Source of the DNA: Planctomyces sp.
Lineage (GTDB): Bacteria; Planctomycetota; Planctomycetia; Planctomycetales; Planctomycetaceae
Assembly: GCA_016795105.1 (NCBI GenBank)
Contig: JAEUIH010000041.1
Coordinates: 1 to 64,000, forward strand
DNA: 64,000 nt
Direction of reading: 5' to 3'
Both the position numbers and the translations under genes were made by a program. The notes below the pieces were generated by a model. The model ran no database searches. It was given only the letters and a program-made list of their open reading frames with translations, and was not told the origin of the DNA. Shown one piece after another: positions 37,288-46,296 of this stretch. Positions within the stretch are counted from its first letter, which is position 1. Every line of letters starts with the position of its first letter.

Positions 37288-37539
37288 TCACGGTGGCTGC
37301 GCGCTGGATGCAGTCGGAAACAACTCACTGCAATTCTCGCTTCCGCAGGGACAGGGATCGTTTCTGCCGACCCTCTGTTGTTTCACCGCATTTGACGGGG
37401 GAATCGGTTTCACAGCAACAGGAACGGGCTCTTTAGCCCTCGAGGCCTCCAAAATTCCTTTACAAGACATTTGCGACAGCAGCGTCGAGAATTGCAGCTT
37501 TGATATTGTCCTCTGGAAAACGCACGTCTGATTATACAT
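37288..37539 (-). pseudogene. Small SEC-C motif protein, probably truncated
   Basis: An 83-residue frame from the ATG at 37539, starting 49 bases downstream of the SNF2 helicase gene on the same strand. Its C-terminal half has the SEC-C zinc motif GRNDPCPCGS, normally followed by GKKxKxC or CCG. Here it continues with ENCSELFPTASSAQPP and stops, so the second part of the zinc site is damaged or lost. The stop lies four bases from the edge of the inverted-repeat element, suggesting the 3' end was altered by insertion or rearrangement. It could also be a genuine short SEC-C variant. Confidence 0.4.
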
Positions 37540-37587
37540 CAAGTGTCGATTGTGTGGCTGATCAATTCTTCGCTCAGGACCTTTCGG

Positions 37588-40299
37588 TCAATGAGAAATT
37601 TCCGGTGACCTCAGTGACAACAGTCTTGCGAGAGTCTCAGCGAACTGAGTCAGCGCTTCTTCTGACGGCAAATTGATCTTTAGGGATTTTTGCCCATGTT
37701 CATCAGTTTCCGCCACGGCAGATAACTGATCTCGCAATTCATTGACAGCTTCAGGCGAGGGACTTGACCCGGCTCTCGGGAACATCTGACCTAGAAATTC
37801 AAAGGTTGCGGTCAGCATCTGACCACCCGCATCTGCCATCCGCCTGCGTTGATCAGCCAGCTGTACAGCTTCCTTCTCCTTGTCACGTTTCTGGCTTGCA
37901 TCAAGGTGCCCTTCCGGCATTGCCCCCAGCAGGACTTCCAGTCGGGACTTCAATTCGTCCATTCCGCTCTGTAGATTGATTTCACTGATGTCCGATTCAG
38001 AATCCAGAGCGGCCATTGCCAGCTCTTTTTTCTGACTGATCGTCTTCAGAAGCTCCTCTTCCAGCGTCTTTTCGGTGACAAGCACATAAATGTTCACCGG
38101 TCTCTTCTGCCCCATCCGGTGCGCTCGCGCAATTCGCTGTTCGAGCACAGCGGGGTTCCATGGGAGGTCCACATTGATCACCGTGTCTGCGGCCTGAAGG
38201 TTCAGACCAGTGCTGCCGGCATTTGTCGACAAGAAAACTCTACAGTCCGGATTCGTCTGAAACTCGTGAACAATCTGCTGCCGTTTACTTTGCGGAATCT
38301 TCCCTTCCAGCCTGACGAATTGTACCCCGCGTTTCTTCAGCAGAGGCTCGATCAGATTCAGCATATTCGTCCACTCAGAGAACAGAACCGCTTTGTGTTC
38401 ACCTTCCACAAACAGTTGTTCAAAAAGTTCATCAAGTACCTGAAGTTTGGTGGAATATCCTGGCCCCTGTTTGTCACAAAGGTATGTGCTGTCGGCCGCC
38501 ATTCGGCACATCATGAGTGCCTGTCGCAGTCGTAACAGGTCCATTTCGCTGATGAATGACTTACGAGTGATCGAAGCCACGATCTGCATGTGGGCTCCAT
38601 GAAGTGTTCGCTGCTCCTCGGTCGGAGGAATATGAATGATCTCCATATTCCGAGTCGGCAGGTCTTTCATTACCATATCGCGAGTTCGGCGAAGCAGGAT
38701 CGGCTTGAGTTGTTCACGAAGCTCATTGAGTTTCTGGTACCCCAGCACAAACCCCTTGTCATCGGTAATACGATACTTGTTGAAGAACCGAAATCCAGGG
38801 CCCAGATGTCGACCATCCACGAACTGAACGACTGAATAGAGTTCGTCGAGCCGATTTTCCAGCGGAGTCCCCGACAGCACCAGGGCAAAGCGGGACTTAA
38901 GACTCTTAACAACGCGAGTTGTCTGGGCTTCCCAATTCTTGATCCGCTGCCCTTCATCAAGAATAATCAGATCCCATCGAGTCGACTCAATCGTCATGAT
39001 ATCCCGCAGGACCTGTTCGTAATTACAGACCGTAAAGAACGCAGGCTCGCGATACTGCCTGGCTCGCTCCGCCGCATTTCCCATCACCAGCTGAACGTCC
39101 CGATTTGAAAAACGCTGTATTTCGTTTCTCCACTGTGACTTCAGCGAAGTGGGACAGATCACGAGGACTCGATCAATCTGTGCTTCACGAGCCAGCAATT
39201 CGGCAACACCGACTCCCTGAATGGTCTTTCCCAGCCCCATATCATCCGCCAGTATTGCTCGACCTGCCCCGGCGGCAAATGCTATTCCATCGAGTTGGTA
39301 AGGAAGCAGTTCAACCTTCAGTAACGTTTTCCTCAACGCATTTCGAGCAGGGTCACGACGAATCTCTTCGACAAGGTTCGACAGCCGCTGCCGATGAAGC
39401 GCAAACTGAATGAACTCTTCAGCATCGGGATAGATCACAACCGGCTCACCAAGCCGTTCCAGAGAATCCACACGACGAATCAGATCATTGACATCACTGA
39501 TATCGACATCGCGAATTGGACCTATGACCCTTGCAGCTGAATCATTCACTCGGTCCGGTGCGGCAAGTCTCAGAGCGAGGTCGATCCCATAACGCAGGTA
39601 GACACACGTTTCCTTCTGCTTCGCCTTCTTTCGAAGTGCCGATGCGCCGTACTTTCGCTGCAGCTTGTTCAGGGCATTCAGAATATGCTTACAGGTCCCC
39701 AGTGTATTGGTCCGATAGTCCGGGCATGTGCAATACGATTCTCCCGGTTCGCTGCCGCGAAGTGCCAGCCGATATGCCTTTCCGCTCAGCTTGCTCGTAA
39801 TCACATAGTCGCCCCACGGTCTACCATTGGGGACGTCGACCGGTTCGAGCAACATTCGCTCCTCTTTAGCTCGAAGCGTTCGTTCCTCAAGGGCTCGTTC
39901 AATCAACTGTTCCTCAGTCAACGATTCCACAGGCTGTCGTTTTTCGGGCGCCCGAGCCAATCCAAGCAGGACTTTGCATTCCAGAATCGTCGAAAGAGTC
40001 ATCCCCATATGGACACAGACATCCGGACATTGGTCACATCTGATGAGCAGTCGGCTCACCTGATCCTGTCTCAGCGTGATCGTGACAACGGCGTTCTCAT
40101 GTGGCAACGAGAAACGAAACAGATCACCAATCAATACGGCATTTTCCCGAATCGTATCCGCAGGGATTTTTCCTCCCGCATAGAGCAACTTCTTTCCCTG
40201 GACAGGTCCGCCCAAAAGATCGCAGGCCTGAGTAAATGTGAGACGGGAAAGCTTATCAGCAAGTGTCAGATCCTTCGACTTCTTGACAACGACTGCCAT
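37588..40299 (-). CDS. SNF2-family ATP-dependent helicase with SWIM zinc finger
   Basis: A protein of 903 residues from the ATG at 40299, which has GGAG eight bases upstream; the frame is open to 40518 and an ATG at 40392 is possible. A SWIM finger lies near residue 190 (SYCTCPDYR, then LGTCKHIL). The SNF2 ATPase follows: ILADDMGLGKTIQG (Walker A), ICPTSLKSQW, LIILDEGQRIKNW (DEGQ box in place of DEAH), VLSGTPLENRLDELYSVVQ, then the second lobe with LFSEWTNM, STNAGSTGLNLQAADTVINV and RIARAHRMGQKRPVNIY. It translocates on double-stranded DNA and displaces proteins; the SWIM finger suggests DNA binding. A SEC-C fragment lies just downstream. A promoter shared with the divergent SDR gene is likely. 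Confidence 0.92.
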   Translation of the reverse strand: MAVVVKKSKDLTLADKLSRLTFTQACDLLGGPVQGKKLLYAGGKIPADTIRENAVLIGDLFRFSLPHENAVVTITLRQDQVSRLLIRCDQCPDVCVHMGMTLSTILECKVLLGLARAPEKRQPVESLTEEQLIERALEERTLRAKEERMLLEPVDVPNGRPWGDYVITSKLSGKAYRLALRGSEPGESYCTCPDYRTNTLGTCKHILNALNKLQRKYGASALRKKAKQKETCVYLRYGIDLALRLAAPDRVNDSAARVIGPIRDVDISDVNDLIRRVDSLERLGEPVVIYPDAEEFIQFALHRQRLSNLVEEIRRDPARNALRKTLLKVELLPYQLDGIAFAAGAGRAILADDMGLGKTIQGVGVAELLAREAQIDRVLVICPTSLKSQWRNEIQRFSNRDVQLVMGNAAERARQYREPAFFTVCNYEQVLRDIMTIESTRWDLIILDEGQRIKNWEAQTTRVVKSLKSRFALVLSGTPLENRLDELYSVVQFVDGRHLGPGFRFFNKYRITDDKGFVLGYQKLNELREQLKPILLRRTRDMVMKDLPTRNMEIIHIPPTEEQRTLHGAHMQIVASITRKSFISEMDLLRLRQALMMCRMAADSTYLCDKQGPGYSTKLQVLDELFEQLFVEGEHKAVLFSEWTNMLNLIEPLLKKRGVQFVRLEGKIPQSKRQQIVHEFQTNPDCRVFLSTNAGSTGLNLQAADTVINVDLPWNPAVLEQRIARAHRMGQKRPVNIYVLVTEKTLEEELLKTISQKKELAMAALDSESDISEINLQSGMDELKSRLEVLLGAMPEGHLDASQKRDKEKEAVQLADQRRRMADAGGQMLTATFEFLGQMFPRAGSSPSPEAVNELRDQLSAVAETDEHGQKSLKINLPSEEALTQFAETLARLLSLRSPEISH

Positions 40300-40584
40300 G
40301 GCGGGAACTCCGTGTCGCAGAAATAAAGTGTGTCCGGTTCGGGACTTTACCAGAATGATGCCGCAACGAAAGCAATGAGTCGCGAACTTCATTTTCGTGC
40401 AGTTGATCTGCGAGCAGGTACGGGTTACATGCAGCTTCGAATCGTTTATAGTCTGCGAAAACGGGTATGGAGGCCGTCTGAATTTTCGGAAGCATTGTTC
40501 ACGGCCTGTAGTATTCACGACCTGTAGTGCTCACAACGTACTTTGGGCACTACCCAAAGCGACTCCTTAAAGGATTTCCCATCA

Positions 40585-41415
40585 ATGGATCTGCAATTGT
40601 CTGGTAAGGTCGCACTTGTCACTGGCGGCTCAAAGGGAATTGGACTCGGCATTGTTCGCCGACTGATCGCCGAAGGTGTCAGGGTCGCCAACGTCAACCG
40701 AAGTGAAACGGAAGGTCGACAACTGGAGCATGAGTATGCTCAACAAGGCAAAGACTGCCTGTTTATCCAGGGTGATCTTGCCGACGTTGATGCCTGCCGG
40801 AATGCCGTTGAGAAGACTCTGGAACGATACAAGCGTCTGGATATTCTGGTGAACAACGCTGGTGTCAACGACGGTGTTGGACTCGAGGCCGGAGTTGACG
40901 AATTCCTTGGATCGCTCCGACGAAATCTGATTCACGTTTACGCACTCACCCATTATGCACTGGATGCGTTGAAGCAGACGCGAGGCGTGATCATCAATAT
41001 TGGATCCAAGGTCTGCGAAACAGGGCAGGGCGGTACCTCCGGCTATGCAGCATCCAAGGGAGCCATCAACGGGCTGACTCGCGAATGGGCCGTCGACCTC
41101 GCCCCACATGGCATCCGGGTCAATACCGTACTTCCAGCAGAAACGTGGACTCCACTTTACGAAAAATGCCTCGCAGCAATGCCCGACCCAATTGCCGCCA
41201 GAGCCAGTCTGGAGCGACTGATCCCCTTTGAGCGGCGTTTTACGACAATCGAAGAAATTGCAGATATGGCGGTGTTTCTCTCTTCGCCCCGCTCGAGTCA
41301 TACAACCGGTCAGATTATCTTTGTCGATGGCGGTTATACTCACCTTGACCGCAAGTGCACGTCACCAGACGTGTCCTCGTTTGGAGCGAGCGAATCAACG
41401 CGGCCGAAGAACTGA
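40585..41415 (+). CDS. Short-chain dehydrogenase/reductase, possibly L-fucose dehydrogenase-like
   Basis: A 276-residue classical SDR (ATG at 40585, preceded by AAGGA; the frame opens at 40543). The NAD(P)-binding glycine motif is TGGSKGIGLG, the structural motif NNAGVNDG and the catalytic Ser in INIGSKV, with Tyr-Lys in SGYAASKGA. The C-terminal part PAETWTPLYEKCLAAMPDP and the ending VDGGYTHLDR resemble sugar (L-fucose or similar) dehydrogenases from memory. It is cytosolic. The gene is divergent from the helicase gene. The next gene on the other strand, a response regulator, ends 58 bases from its stop. Confidence 0.88.
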   Translation: MDLQLSGKVALVTGGSKGIGLGIVRRLIAEGVRVANVNRSETEGRQLEHEYAQQGKDCLFIQGDLADVDACRNAVEKTLERYKRLDILVNNAGVNDGVGLEAGVDEFLGSLRRNLIHVYALTHYALDALKQTRGVIINIGSKVCETGQGGTSGYAASKGAINGLTREWAVDLAPHGIRVNTVLPAETWTPLYEKCLAAMPDPIAARASLERLIPFERRFTTIEEIADMAVFLSSPRSSHTTGQIIFVDGGYTHLDRKCTSPDVSSFGASESTRPKN

Positions 41416-41472
41416 CCGTCCTCTCTTCCGGATCAATCTGTTCAAGACTGCTGCGGAACGTGAATTCGAGGA

Positions 41473-42885
41473 TCAGCTTCGAAAGTCAGATGCATTGATT
41501 CCGTACCTGACGAGCATTTTGTGCATCCCCTGTCTGGAAACGCCGGCCTCGATTGCCGCCTTTGAAACGTTTCCACCACTGGCCTGCAGGAGTGAGATTA
41601 AATGACGGCGTTCAGCATCCTTTAGAGAACTCTGCCGACCCGAGAATTTCAGAGTGCCGACTCCTGCACCGTCGTCTGCAGCAGATTGACTGAGGGAGGC
41701 AGGCAAGTCGCTGATCACGATTCTGGGTGTTCGGGTAAAAGCAAGTGCACGCTCCACCACGTTCCGAAGTTCTCGAACATTCCCTGGCCATGCATATTTC
41801 AGAAAACAGGCCTCGACCTCGTCAGAGAATCCGGAAACATGCATTCCATTCGGTTGCAACTGCCTGAGGAAGTAATGTGCCAACAACATAACATCGGCCC
41901 CGCGATCGCGAAGCGGCGGCAATTCAATATGAACAACGGCCAGACGGTAGAACAAATCGCGGCGAAATTTTCCATGTCGGACTTCCATCGCCAGATCTCG
42001 ATTCGTGGCACATACGAATCGAGTGTCGAATGTTCTTAAGGCTGTCTGCCCGACGGGCGTAAACGTCTGCTCCTGAACTGTTCGCAGCAGTTTTGCCTGC
42101 AGCATCAGCGGCAGTTCCCCGATCTCGTCAAAGAATGCCGTCCCCTGATGGCATTCCGACAGCAATCCTTTCTGATCTCGGATCGCACCTGTGAACGCCC
42201 CCTTTGCATGCCCGAACAGAACGGATTCAAACAGACCTTCCGGAATCGCAGTACAGTCGATGATCTGAAAAGGATGCCTGCTTCTTGAACTCCGCTGATG
42301 AATGCTCTTGGCGACAACTTCTTTCCCGGTGCCGCTTTCACCTGTAATCAGTATGTTTGTATCTGAATTGCTGACTCTCTCCAGAACGCTGAAGAGCTCT
42401 TTCATACATGGACTTTCCCCGATGATCCCCGAGACTGGCGATTCCTGAAGGCACTCCTGACGAATTTGACCTGACGCAGCCGCTGCATCCGGGACTGATT
42501 GCTGCCCAATGAGTGCCTTTCTCACGGCAGCCAGCAAGTCTTCGTACTTCACCGGTTTGATGAGGTAGTCGACAATTCCCAGTCGCAGACTCTCAATTGC
42601 CGAAGGAAGCGAGGGCACTCCGGTGATCACGATCACCGGTGTATGAGGCCACTTCGCACGTCCATCATGGAGCAACTCCAGTCGGAGATTCCCGGGCATA
42701 TTCAGGTCTGACAAGATGAGATCAAACCTGCTCTGCTGGAGAGCACGCATCGCTGCGTCTGCGTCAGACACACACTCACATTCAAAGCCGGCCTTGCGCA
42801 ACAGGTCACGGGTTGTTCGCAAATAGAATGGCTCATCGTCAGCGATCAGAATCCGCTTCGACTGCACATCAGGCAATGAATTCAT
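41473..42885 (-). CDS. Sigma-54-dependent response regulator (NtrC family)
   Basis: A 470-residue activator. The receiver domain (about residues 10-125) has the acidic pair in [10 protein letters not shown], the phospho-acceptor in LILSDLNMP, and Lys in YLIKPVKY. The AAA+ domain (about 150-380) contains Walker [14 protein letters not shown], the sigma-54 contact loop [16 protein letters not shown] (Walker B) and the arginine-rich [12 protein letters not shown]. The Fis-type helix-turn-helix is at the C-terminus ([20 protein letters not shown]). It binds upstream sites, contacts sigma-54 polymerase and opens promoters with ATP. The histidine-kinase gene overlaps its start by 17 bases. A strong sigma-54 promoter 1.6 kb away (44,464-44,480) is the likely target. 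Confidence 0.94.
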   Translation of the reverse strand: MNSLPDVQSKRILIADDEPFYLRTTRDLLRKAGFECECVSDADAAMRALQQSRFDLILSDLNMPGNLRLELLHDGRAKWPHTPVIVITGVPSLPSAIESLRLGIVDYLIKPVKYEDLLAAVRKALIGQQSVPDAAAASGQIRQECLQESPVSGIIGESPCMKELFSVLERVSNSDTNILITGESGTGKEVVAKSIHQRSSRSRHPFQIIDCTAIPEGLFESVLFGHAKGAFTGAIRDQKGLLSECHQGTAFFDEIGELPLMLQAKLLRTVQEQTFTPVGQTALRTFDTRFVCATNRDLAMEVRHGKFRRDLFYRLAVVHIELPPLRDRGADVMLLAHYFLRQLQPNGMHVSGFSDEVEACFLKYAWPGNVRELRNVVERALAFTRTPRIVISDLPASLSQSAADDGAGVGTLKFSGRQSSLKDAERRHLISLLQASGGNVSKAAIEAGVSRQGMHKMLVRYGINASDFRS

Positions 42886-44128
42886 TTGAAGACGACTCTA
42901 TGCGTACAGGAAAGACAGCAGTAAAACGACTGCCAAGGCCAGCTGTCGTCCTGACCAAAACAGAACCGCCCATTGATTCAATCAGACTCCGTGAGACGGA
43001 CAATCCAAGCCCCATCCCGCTTCCGGGCGAACCAGTCCGTGTTGTGAAGAATGGATCAAAAATCCGCGGCAGCACGTCTCCAGGAATTCCTGGCCCACAA
43101 TCCGAAACACTGATTTGAATCTGAGTACCCAGCCGCTCGAGACAAACTGACACCGCGGTATTTCTCGGTGCCGCGAGAATTGCGTTATGAATCAGGTTGT
43201 AAAGAATCTGTTTTACCGGCCCTTCCAGAAGGAAAACCGGTGTTGGCTGATCCAGCCCGGAGGTGGTGATAGTGACCCCCTCTTTCACTGAAATACACTC
43301 CAGCAGCCGAATAACCTCCCCAACTGTCTGATCCAGCATAAACTCGCCGGGCTCCTGTCGAGTCGGCCCATACAGTTGATACATCTGGAGAATGATCGAA
43401 CTGATCCGTTCAATCTCCCTGTCAATGAGCCCCATAAGCTCAAAGTGTTCGTGATCCGGAGACATCTCCGACTTTATCAATTCAAACGCATTACGAATAC
43501 CAGCCAATGGATTGTTGATTTCATGCGCCACGCCCGCTGCAAGTTGTCCAAGAGCTGCAAGCTTTTCCATCTGTCGCCGATGCTGTTCCAACTGACGAAT
43601 TCTCTCGGTTCTCTCCTGAACGAGTTCTTCCAGATGTGCTGCATGAAGTTGCAGCTGTTCGCGCAACTGATGCCGCTCCGTCATATCGCGAATACTGGTC
43701 CGAAATCCCAGATGACGAGAGTTCTCGTCATACATTGGTTGCCACGAAACTGCAGCTCGACGCCTCCCACCAGTTCGATCCAGTACTTCAAACTCCACAT
43801 CGTTTCGTGAAGCACCGCCAATCGCTTCTGACAGAATCTCCTGCATCTTAGGTCGACTCTCCGGCGCCGTCATGGGAAACGGGTAGTCAGACATCCTGAT
43901 ACACTCTTCGGGAGTGTAACCCGTCATTCGCTCAACGGCAGGATTCACCCAAAGCAATCGACCATCCGGACCATGCCAGCCCTCCCAGTCGTACGTGTAG
44001 TCAGCAACCGCTCGAAAGCAGGCCTCTCTAATGACCGTTTTTGAGTTCGGTTCAAAAGGCATATATGGCCGCCTCTGATACGTGGCCAACTGCACTAATC
44101 GCTGATGATCTGCAGATATTGCTGTCAT
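42869..44128 (-). CDS. PAS-domain sensor histidine kinase (NtrB-like)
   Basis: A 419-residue cytosolic kinase with no membrane segment. A PAS domain occupies about residues 45-160 ([20 protein letters not shown] and the PAC tail [16 protein letters not shown]). A coiled coil leads into the phospho-acceptor His in [20 protein letters not shown], then the ATPase part: N-box [14 protein letters not shown]1 box [19 protein letters not shown] and G2 region [13 protein letters not shown]. The order matches NtrB-type kinases that control NtrC activators. It ends 17 bases inside the start of the response regulator, so both come from one transcript. A second possible start is the ATG at 44062. A cluster of TTGTTCA motifs lies just upstream. 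Confidence 0.93.
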   Translation of the reverse strand: MTAISADHQRLVQLATYQRRPYMPFEPNSKTVIREACFRAVADYTYDWEGWHGPDGRLLWVNPAVERMTGYTPEECIRMSDYPFPMTAPESRPKMQEILSEAIGGASRNDVEFEVLDRTGGRRRAAVSWQPMYDENSRHLGFRTSIRDMTERHQLREQLQLHAAHLEELVQERTERIRQLEQHRRQMEKLAALGQLAAGVAHEINNPLAGIRNAFELIKSEMSPDHEHFELMGLIDREIERISSIILQMYQLYGPTRQEPGEFMLDQTVGEVIRLLECISVKEGVTITTSGLDQPTPVFLLEGPVKQILYNLIHNAILAAPRNTAVSVCLERLGTQIQISVSDCGPGIPGDVLPRIFDPFFTTRTGSPGSGMGLGLSVSRSLIESMGGSVLVRTTAGLGSRFTAVFPVRIESSSNEFIA

Positions 44129-44463
44129 AGAAATTGTTCATGGAAGACCTCCGTCTACATCGTCGTTCAAAAGTCTCTACTGTTGTTCATCTCTATTGTT
44201 GTTCAGAAATCGACTTCGCTTCAACATCGATCCGGCACAGATATTCGCCCGTCGCAAATGCGACCACCCAGGTGACAACTCGCGTTGACAGTGACAATGC
44301 TGCCGTTAACCCGGAGCGACACTAAAACCCTGATCCACTGGCACGTTGATTGAACTTCTCGTTCGATAGCCAGCAACGAATTACTGCAATACTCTCTTCG
44401 CCGCCTGAGCTAATCCAATCAATTGACTCGGCGAGTCGTGCCAGCGTGATTCCAATGGTCAGC

Positions 44464-44480
44464 TGGCATGATGATTGCAT
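44464..44480 (+). promoter_or_regulatory. Sigma-54 promoter (-24/-12)
   Basis: The sequence TGGCATG-4-TTGCAT matches the consensus TGGCACG-N4-TTGCA/T closely: GG at -24 and GC at -12 are intact with correct spacing. It sits about 65 bases before the GTG start of the small secreted peptide and 340 bases from the divergent sigma-54 regulator operon. A weaker candidate, TGGCACG-4-TTGAA, is at 44,340-44,351. A dyad GACTC-GGC-GAGTC near 44,424-44,436 may be an activator site. Confidence 0.6.
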
Positions 44481-44546
44481 TCTCCACTTCCGGTCAGACA
44501 AATCGAACGGTCCACGTTTCATTAACTCATGGAATGGAGTTTAACT

Positions 44547-44798
44547 GTGAACAAGTTACGTCGCTTGCTGATGATCGCCGCTCTTGCCGTCTTCACCATT
44601 TCCTCGGGCCTTCAAAGCTCGGCAGAAGGAAGTGTGCTCCGAAAAATCGTCGTGCCCCGATCCTCGGCTTCCAGTAATTGCAGACCGTCCGGCCGAGTGT
44701 TCGAAAGCCGTCCAGTCAGTCCGGCAAGCTCATGGAGCCATCGACATCCGAAATGGCGATCGGATCGCAAGGCATCGGGCGCCGCGTTTCGTCCCTGA
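44547..44798 (+). CDS. Small secreted basic peptide behind a sigma-54 promoter
   Basis: An 83-residue protein from a GTG at 44547, with GGAG seven bases upstream; an ATG at 44529 in the same frame is the alternative. The N-terminus is a textbook signal peptide: NKLRRLLMIAALAVFTISSG with an SSA-type cleavage site at about residue 26. The mature part, about 57 residues, is rich in Arg, Lys and Ser with one cysteine (SVLRKIVVPRSS, HRHPKWRSDRKASG). It is not recognised. A sigma-54 promoter lies upstream and a hairpin downstream (44,838-44,874). Codon use is like that of its neighbours. The product may be a surface peptide, signal or antimicrobial; none can be claimed. Confidence 0.6.
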   Translation: MNKLRRLLMIAALAVFTISSGLQSSAEGSVLRKIVVPRSSASSNCRPSGRVFESRPVSPASSWSHRHPKWRSDRKASGAAFRP

Positions 44799-44837
44799 TG
44801 TCGCATTCACGTCAGGTGATGACATATTGACGCAGAC

Positions 44838-44874
44838 GAGGTAGTGACTCTTCGACCTCGAGAGTCACTACCTC
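44838..44874. terminator. Perfect 14-bp hairpin downstream of the small secreted peptide
   Basis: GAGGTAGTGACTCT at 44838 pairs perfectly with AGAGTCACTACCTC ending at 44874 around a nine-base loop. There is no T-run after it, so it may be a weak or Rho-assisted terminator, or an mRNA-stabilising hairpin. Confidence 0.45.
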
Positions 44875-44930
44875 ACCGTCATAAACTCGACATGCAACGC
44901 AAAAAAACACCCATTCCCCCCAGCCTGCGT

Positions 44931-44953
44931 GAAAAACGAGTCCTGACCCCTTA
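44931..44953 (-). repeat. Short repeat TTAAGGGGTCAGGACTCG, copy 3 (minus strand)
   Basis: On the minus strand TTAAGGGGTCAGGACTCG is followed by TTTTTCAC. It begins three bases after the stop codon of the metal ABC permease gene (44957), in the same orientation as that gene. The extension seen in copies 1 and 2 is missing. Confidence 0.75.
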
Positions 44954-44956
44954 ATG

Positions 44957-46294
44957 TTAAGATGGGTTGTTTTCGGCAGGGATGGGGCGGCCGTGGGGGT
45001 CGAGGGTGGGGGTGGCGGTTTGCTGGTCCAACCGGTCTCGAAGGTCGCGTCCTGTAAAGTGTTCCAGCTTCTCTGCCTGCTGGTGAATTCGCTCCGTGGA
45101 AACGCCCGCTTCGCTCACGAGGTATTGTTCCCAGAGTCTGTGCGATCGAACCAGCTCTGCGGCCTGTCGACGTCCTTTGTCGGTGAGCTGAAATCGACCT
45201 GAACCCGTCTGTCGAACAACGGTCCCGCTCATGCGATGATGACGCATTAGAAGCTGGGTCACGTAACGTCCAGACAGAAGGACGGTTCGCAGGTCATCTG
45301 TGGACGGGGCCAGATTGCCTGACCGCTCTTCCATGCGGTACATCAGAGCGATCAGATCCTCCGAGAGGATTCTCAACGACAACAGTTGCCGACGAACGAA
45401 CTGCGGAACGACGCCCTGATGTGGTGCAAAGAGCAGGGCGGTGACAAACAACAGGCCGGTTGTCAGTGCCATCATTCCTGAGGTACTCACGCTGCGATCG
45501 AAACCCAGCCATGGCGGAACTGCGATGGCGGAGATATGTCCAAGAGCTGCACCCACTGCTGCAATGACGCAACTCAGCAGGATCATCCGCCCAAGTCGGT
45601 CTGTCAGAAGTCTGGCTGTCGACGGAGGAACAACAAACATTGCTACGACAAGTATGTTTCCCACACTTTCAAACGAAGCAACAGCTGTCACCGCGACAAG
45701 AACCATCAGAAGGTAGTGCATGATCCATGCAGGAATTCCCTGAGTTGTGCCTAGTGCAGCGTCAAATGCACTCACCTGAAACTCCTTATAGAACACGCTG
45801 ACGGCGACAACGTTGACCATGAGCACGCCAGACAGCATCAGCACGACTCGGGGAATACGAAACTGACCAATACTCACCAAATCTTCCGGGATCGTCTCAA
45901 TTGATCCCGAAAGCACACACGACGGGTCAAGATCAACGTGGTCGGCCGCCTGAACAATCAGTATCAATCCAATGGCAAATAGTGTCGTGAAAACAACACC
46001 CATGGATGCGCCTTCGTCGACATCTCCAAACCCTCGAATCCACTCTGTAAACAAAGCCGTAAGCAATCCGGCAATGACTGCCCCGACGAGCATCGGAATG
46101 CTGCTGCGGCTGTTGCTGATAAAGAAAGCAATCGCGAGTCCAGGCAGAATTGCATGGCTGACCGCATCACCGAGCATGCTCATCCGTCGCAAGACAAGGA
46201 AGTTTCCAGGCAGTGCAGCCGCAACGGCACACAGTATTCCGGCGACGACAATCCAGCCATCCAGTGACGCATCCCATTTTGAGTACCAGTCCAT
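44957..46294 (-). CDS. Metal ABC transporter permease (ABC-3 type) fused to DtxR-like domain
   Basis: A 445-residue protein. The first 290 residues are a permease of the ABC-3 family for manganese, zinc or iron, with eight or so membrane segments and typical motifs (MLGDAVSHAILPGLAIAF, ATLLAI-type loop FTTLFAIGLILI, VGNILVVAMFVVPPSTARLL). After about residue 330 it continues as a soluble tail with a DtxR/MntR-like winged-helix and dimerisation pattern (GSGRFQLTDKGRRQAAELVR, HRLWEQYLVSEAGVS). This tail may sense metal and gate transport. It starts two bases after its paralogue. No ATP-binding or solute-binding partner gene is present in the window. Confidence 0.88.
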   Translation of the reverse strand: MDWYSKWDASLDGWIVVAGILCAVAAALPGNFLVLRRMSMLGDAVSHAILPGLAIAFFISNSRSSIPMLVGAVIAGLLTALFTEWIRGFGDVDEGASMGVVFTTLFAIGLILIVQAADHVDLDPSCVLSGSIETIPEDLVSIGQFRIPRVVLMLSGVLMVNVVAVSVFYKEFQVSAFDAALGTTQGIPAWIMHYLLMVLVAVTAVASFESVGNILVVAMFVVPPSTARLLTDRLGRMILLSCVIAAVGAALGHISAIAVPPWLGFDRSVSTSGMMALTTGLLFVTALLFAPHQGVVPQFVRRQLLSLRILSEDLIALMYRMEERSGNLAPSTDDLRTVLLSGRYVTQLLMRHHRMSGTVVRQTGSGRFQLTDKGRRQAAELVRSHRLWEQYLVSEAGVSTERIHQQAEKLEHFTGRDLRDRLDQQTATPTLDPHGRPIPAENNPS

Positions 46295-46296
46295 AG

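Noticed and set aside
37013-37291. Minus-strand frame with NHEIHERQE and FRVFRG
   Set aside because: The peptides come from translating the inverted-repeat element; the same strings appear from any copy of it and do not indicate a protein.
44340-44351. First candidate sigma-54 site TGGCACG-4-TTGAA
   Set aside because: The -12 element has A in place of the essential C; the site at 44,464 matches much better, so this one is mentioned only as a weak alternative.
44584-44844. Alternative frame (86 residues) over the small secreted peptide
   Set aside because: No signal peptide or start context; the frame from GTG 44,547 has both.
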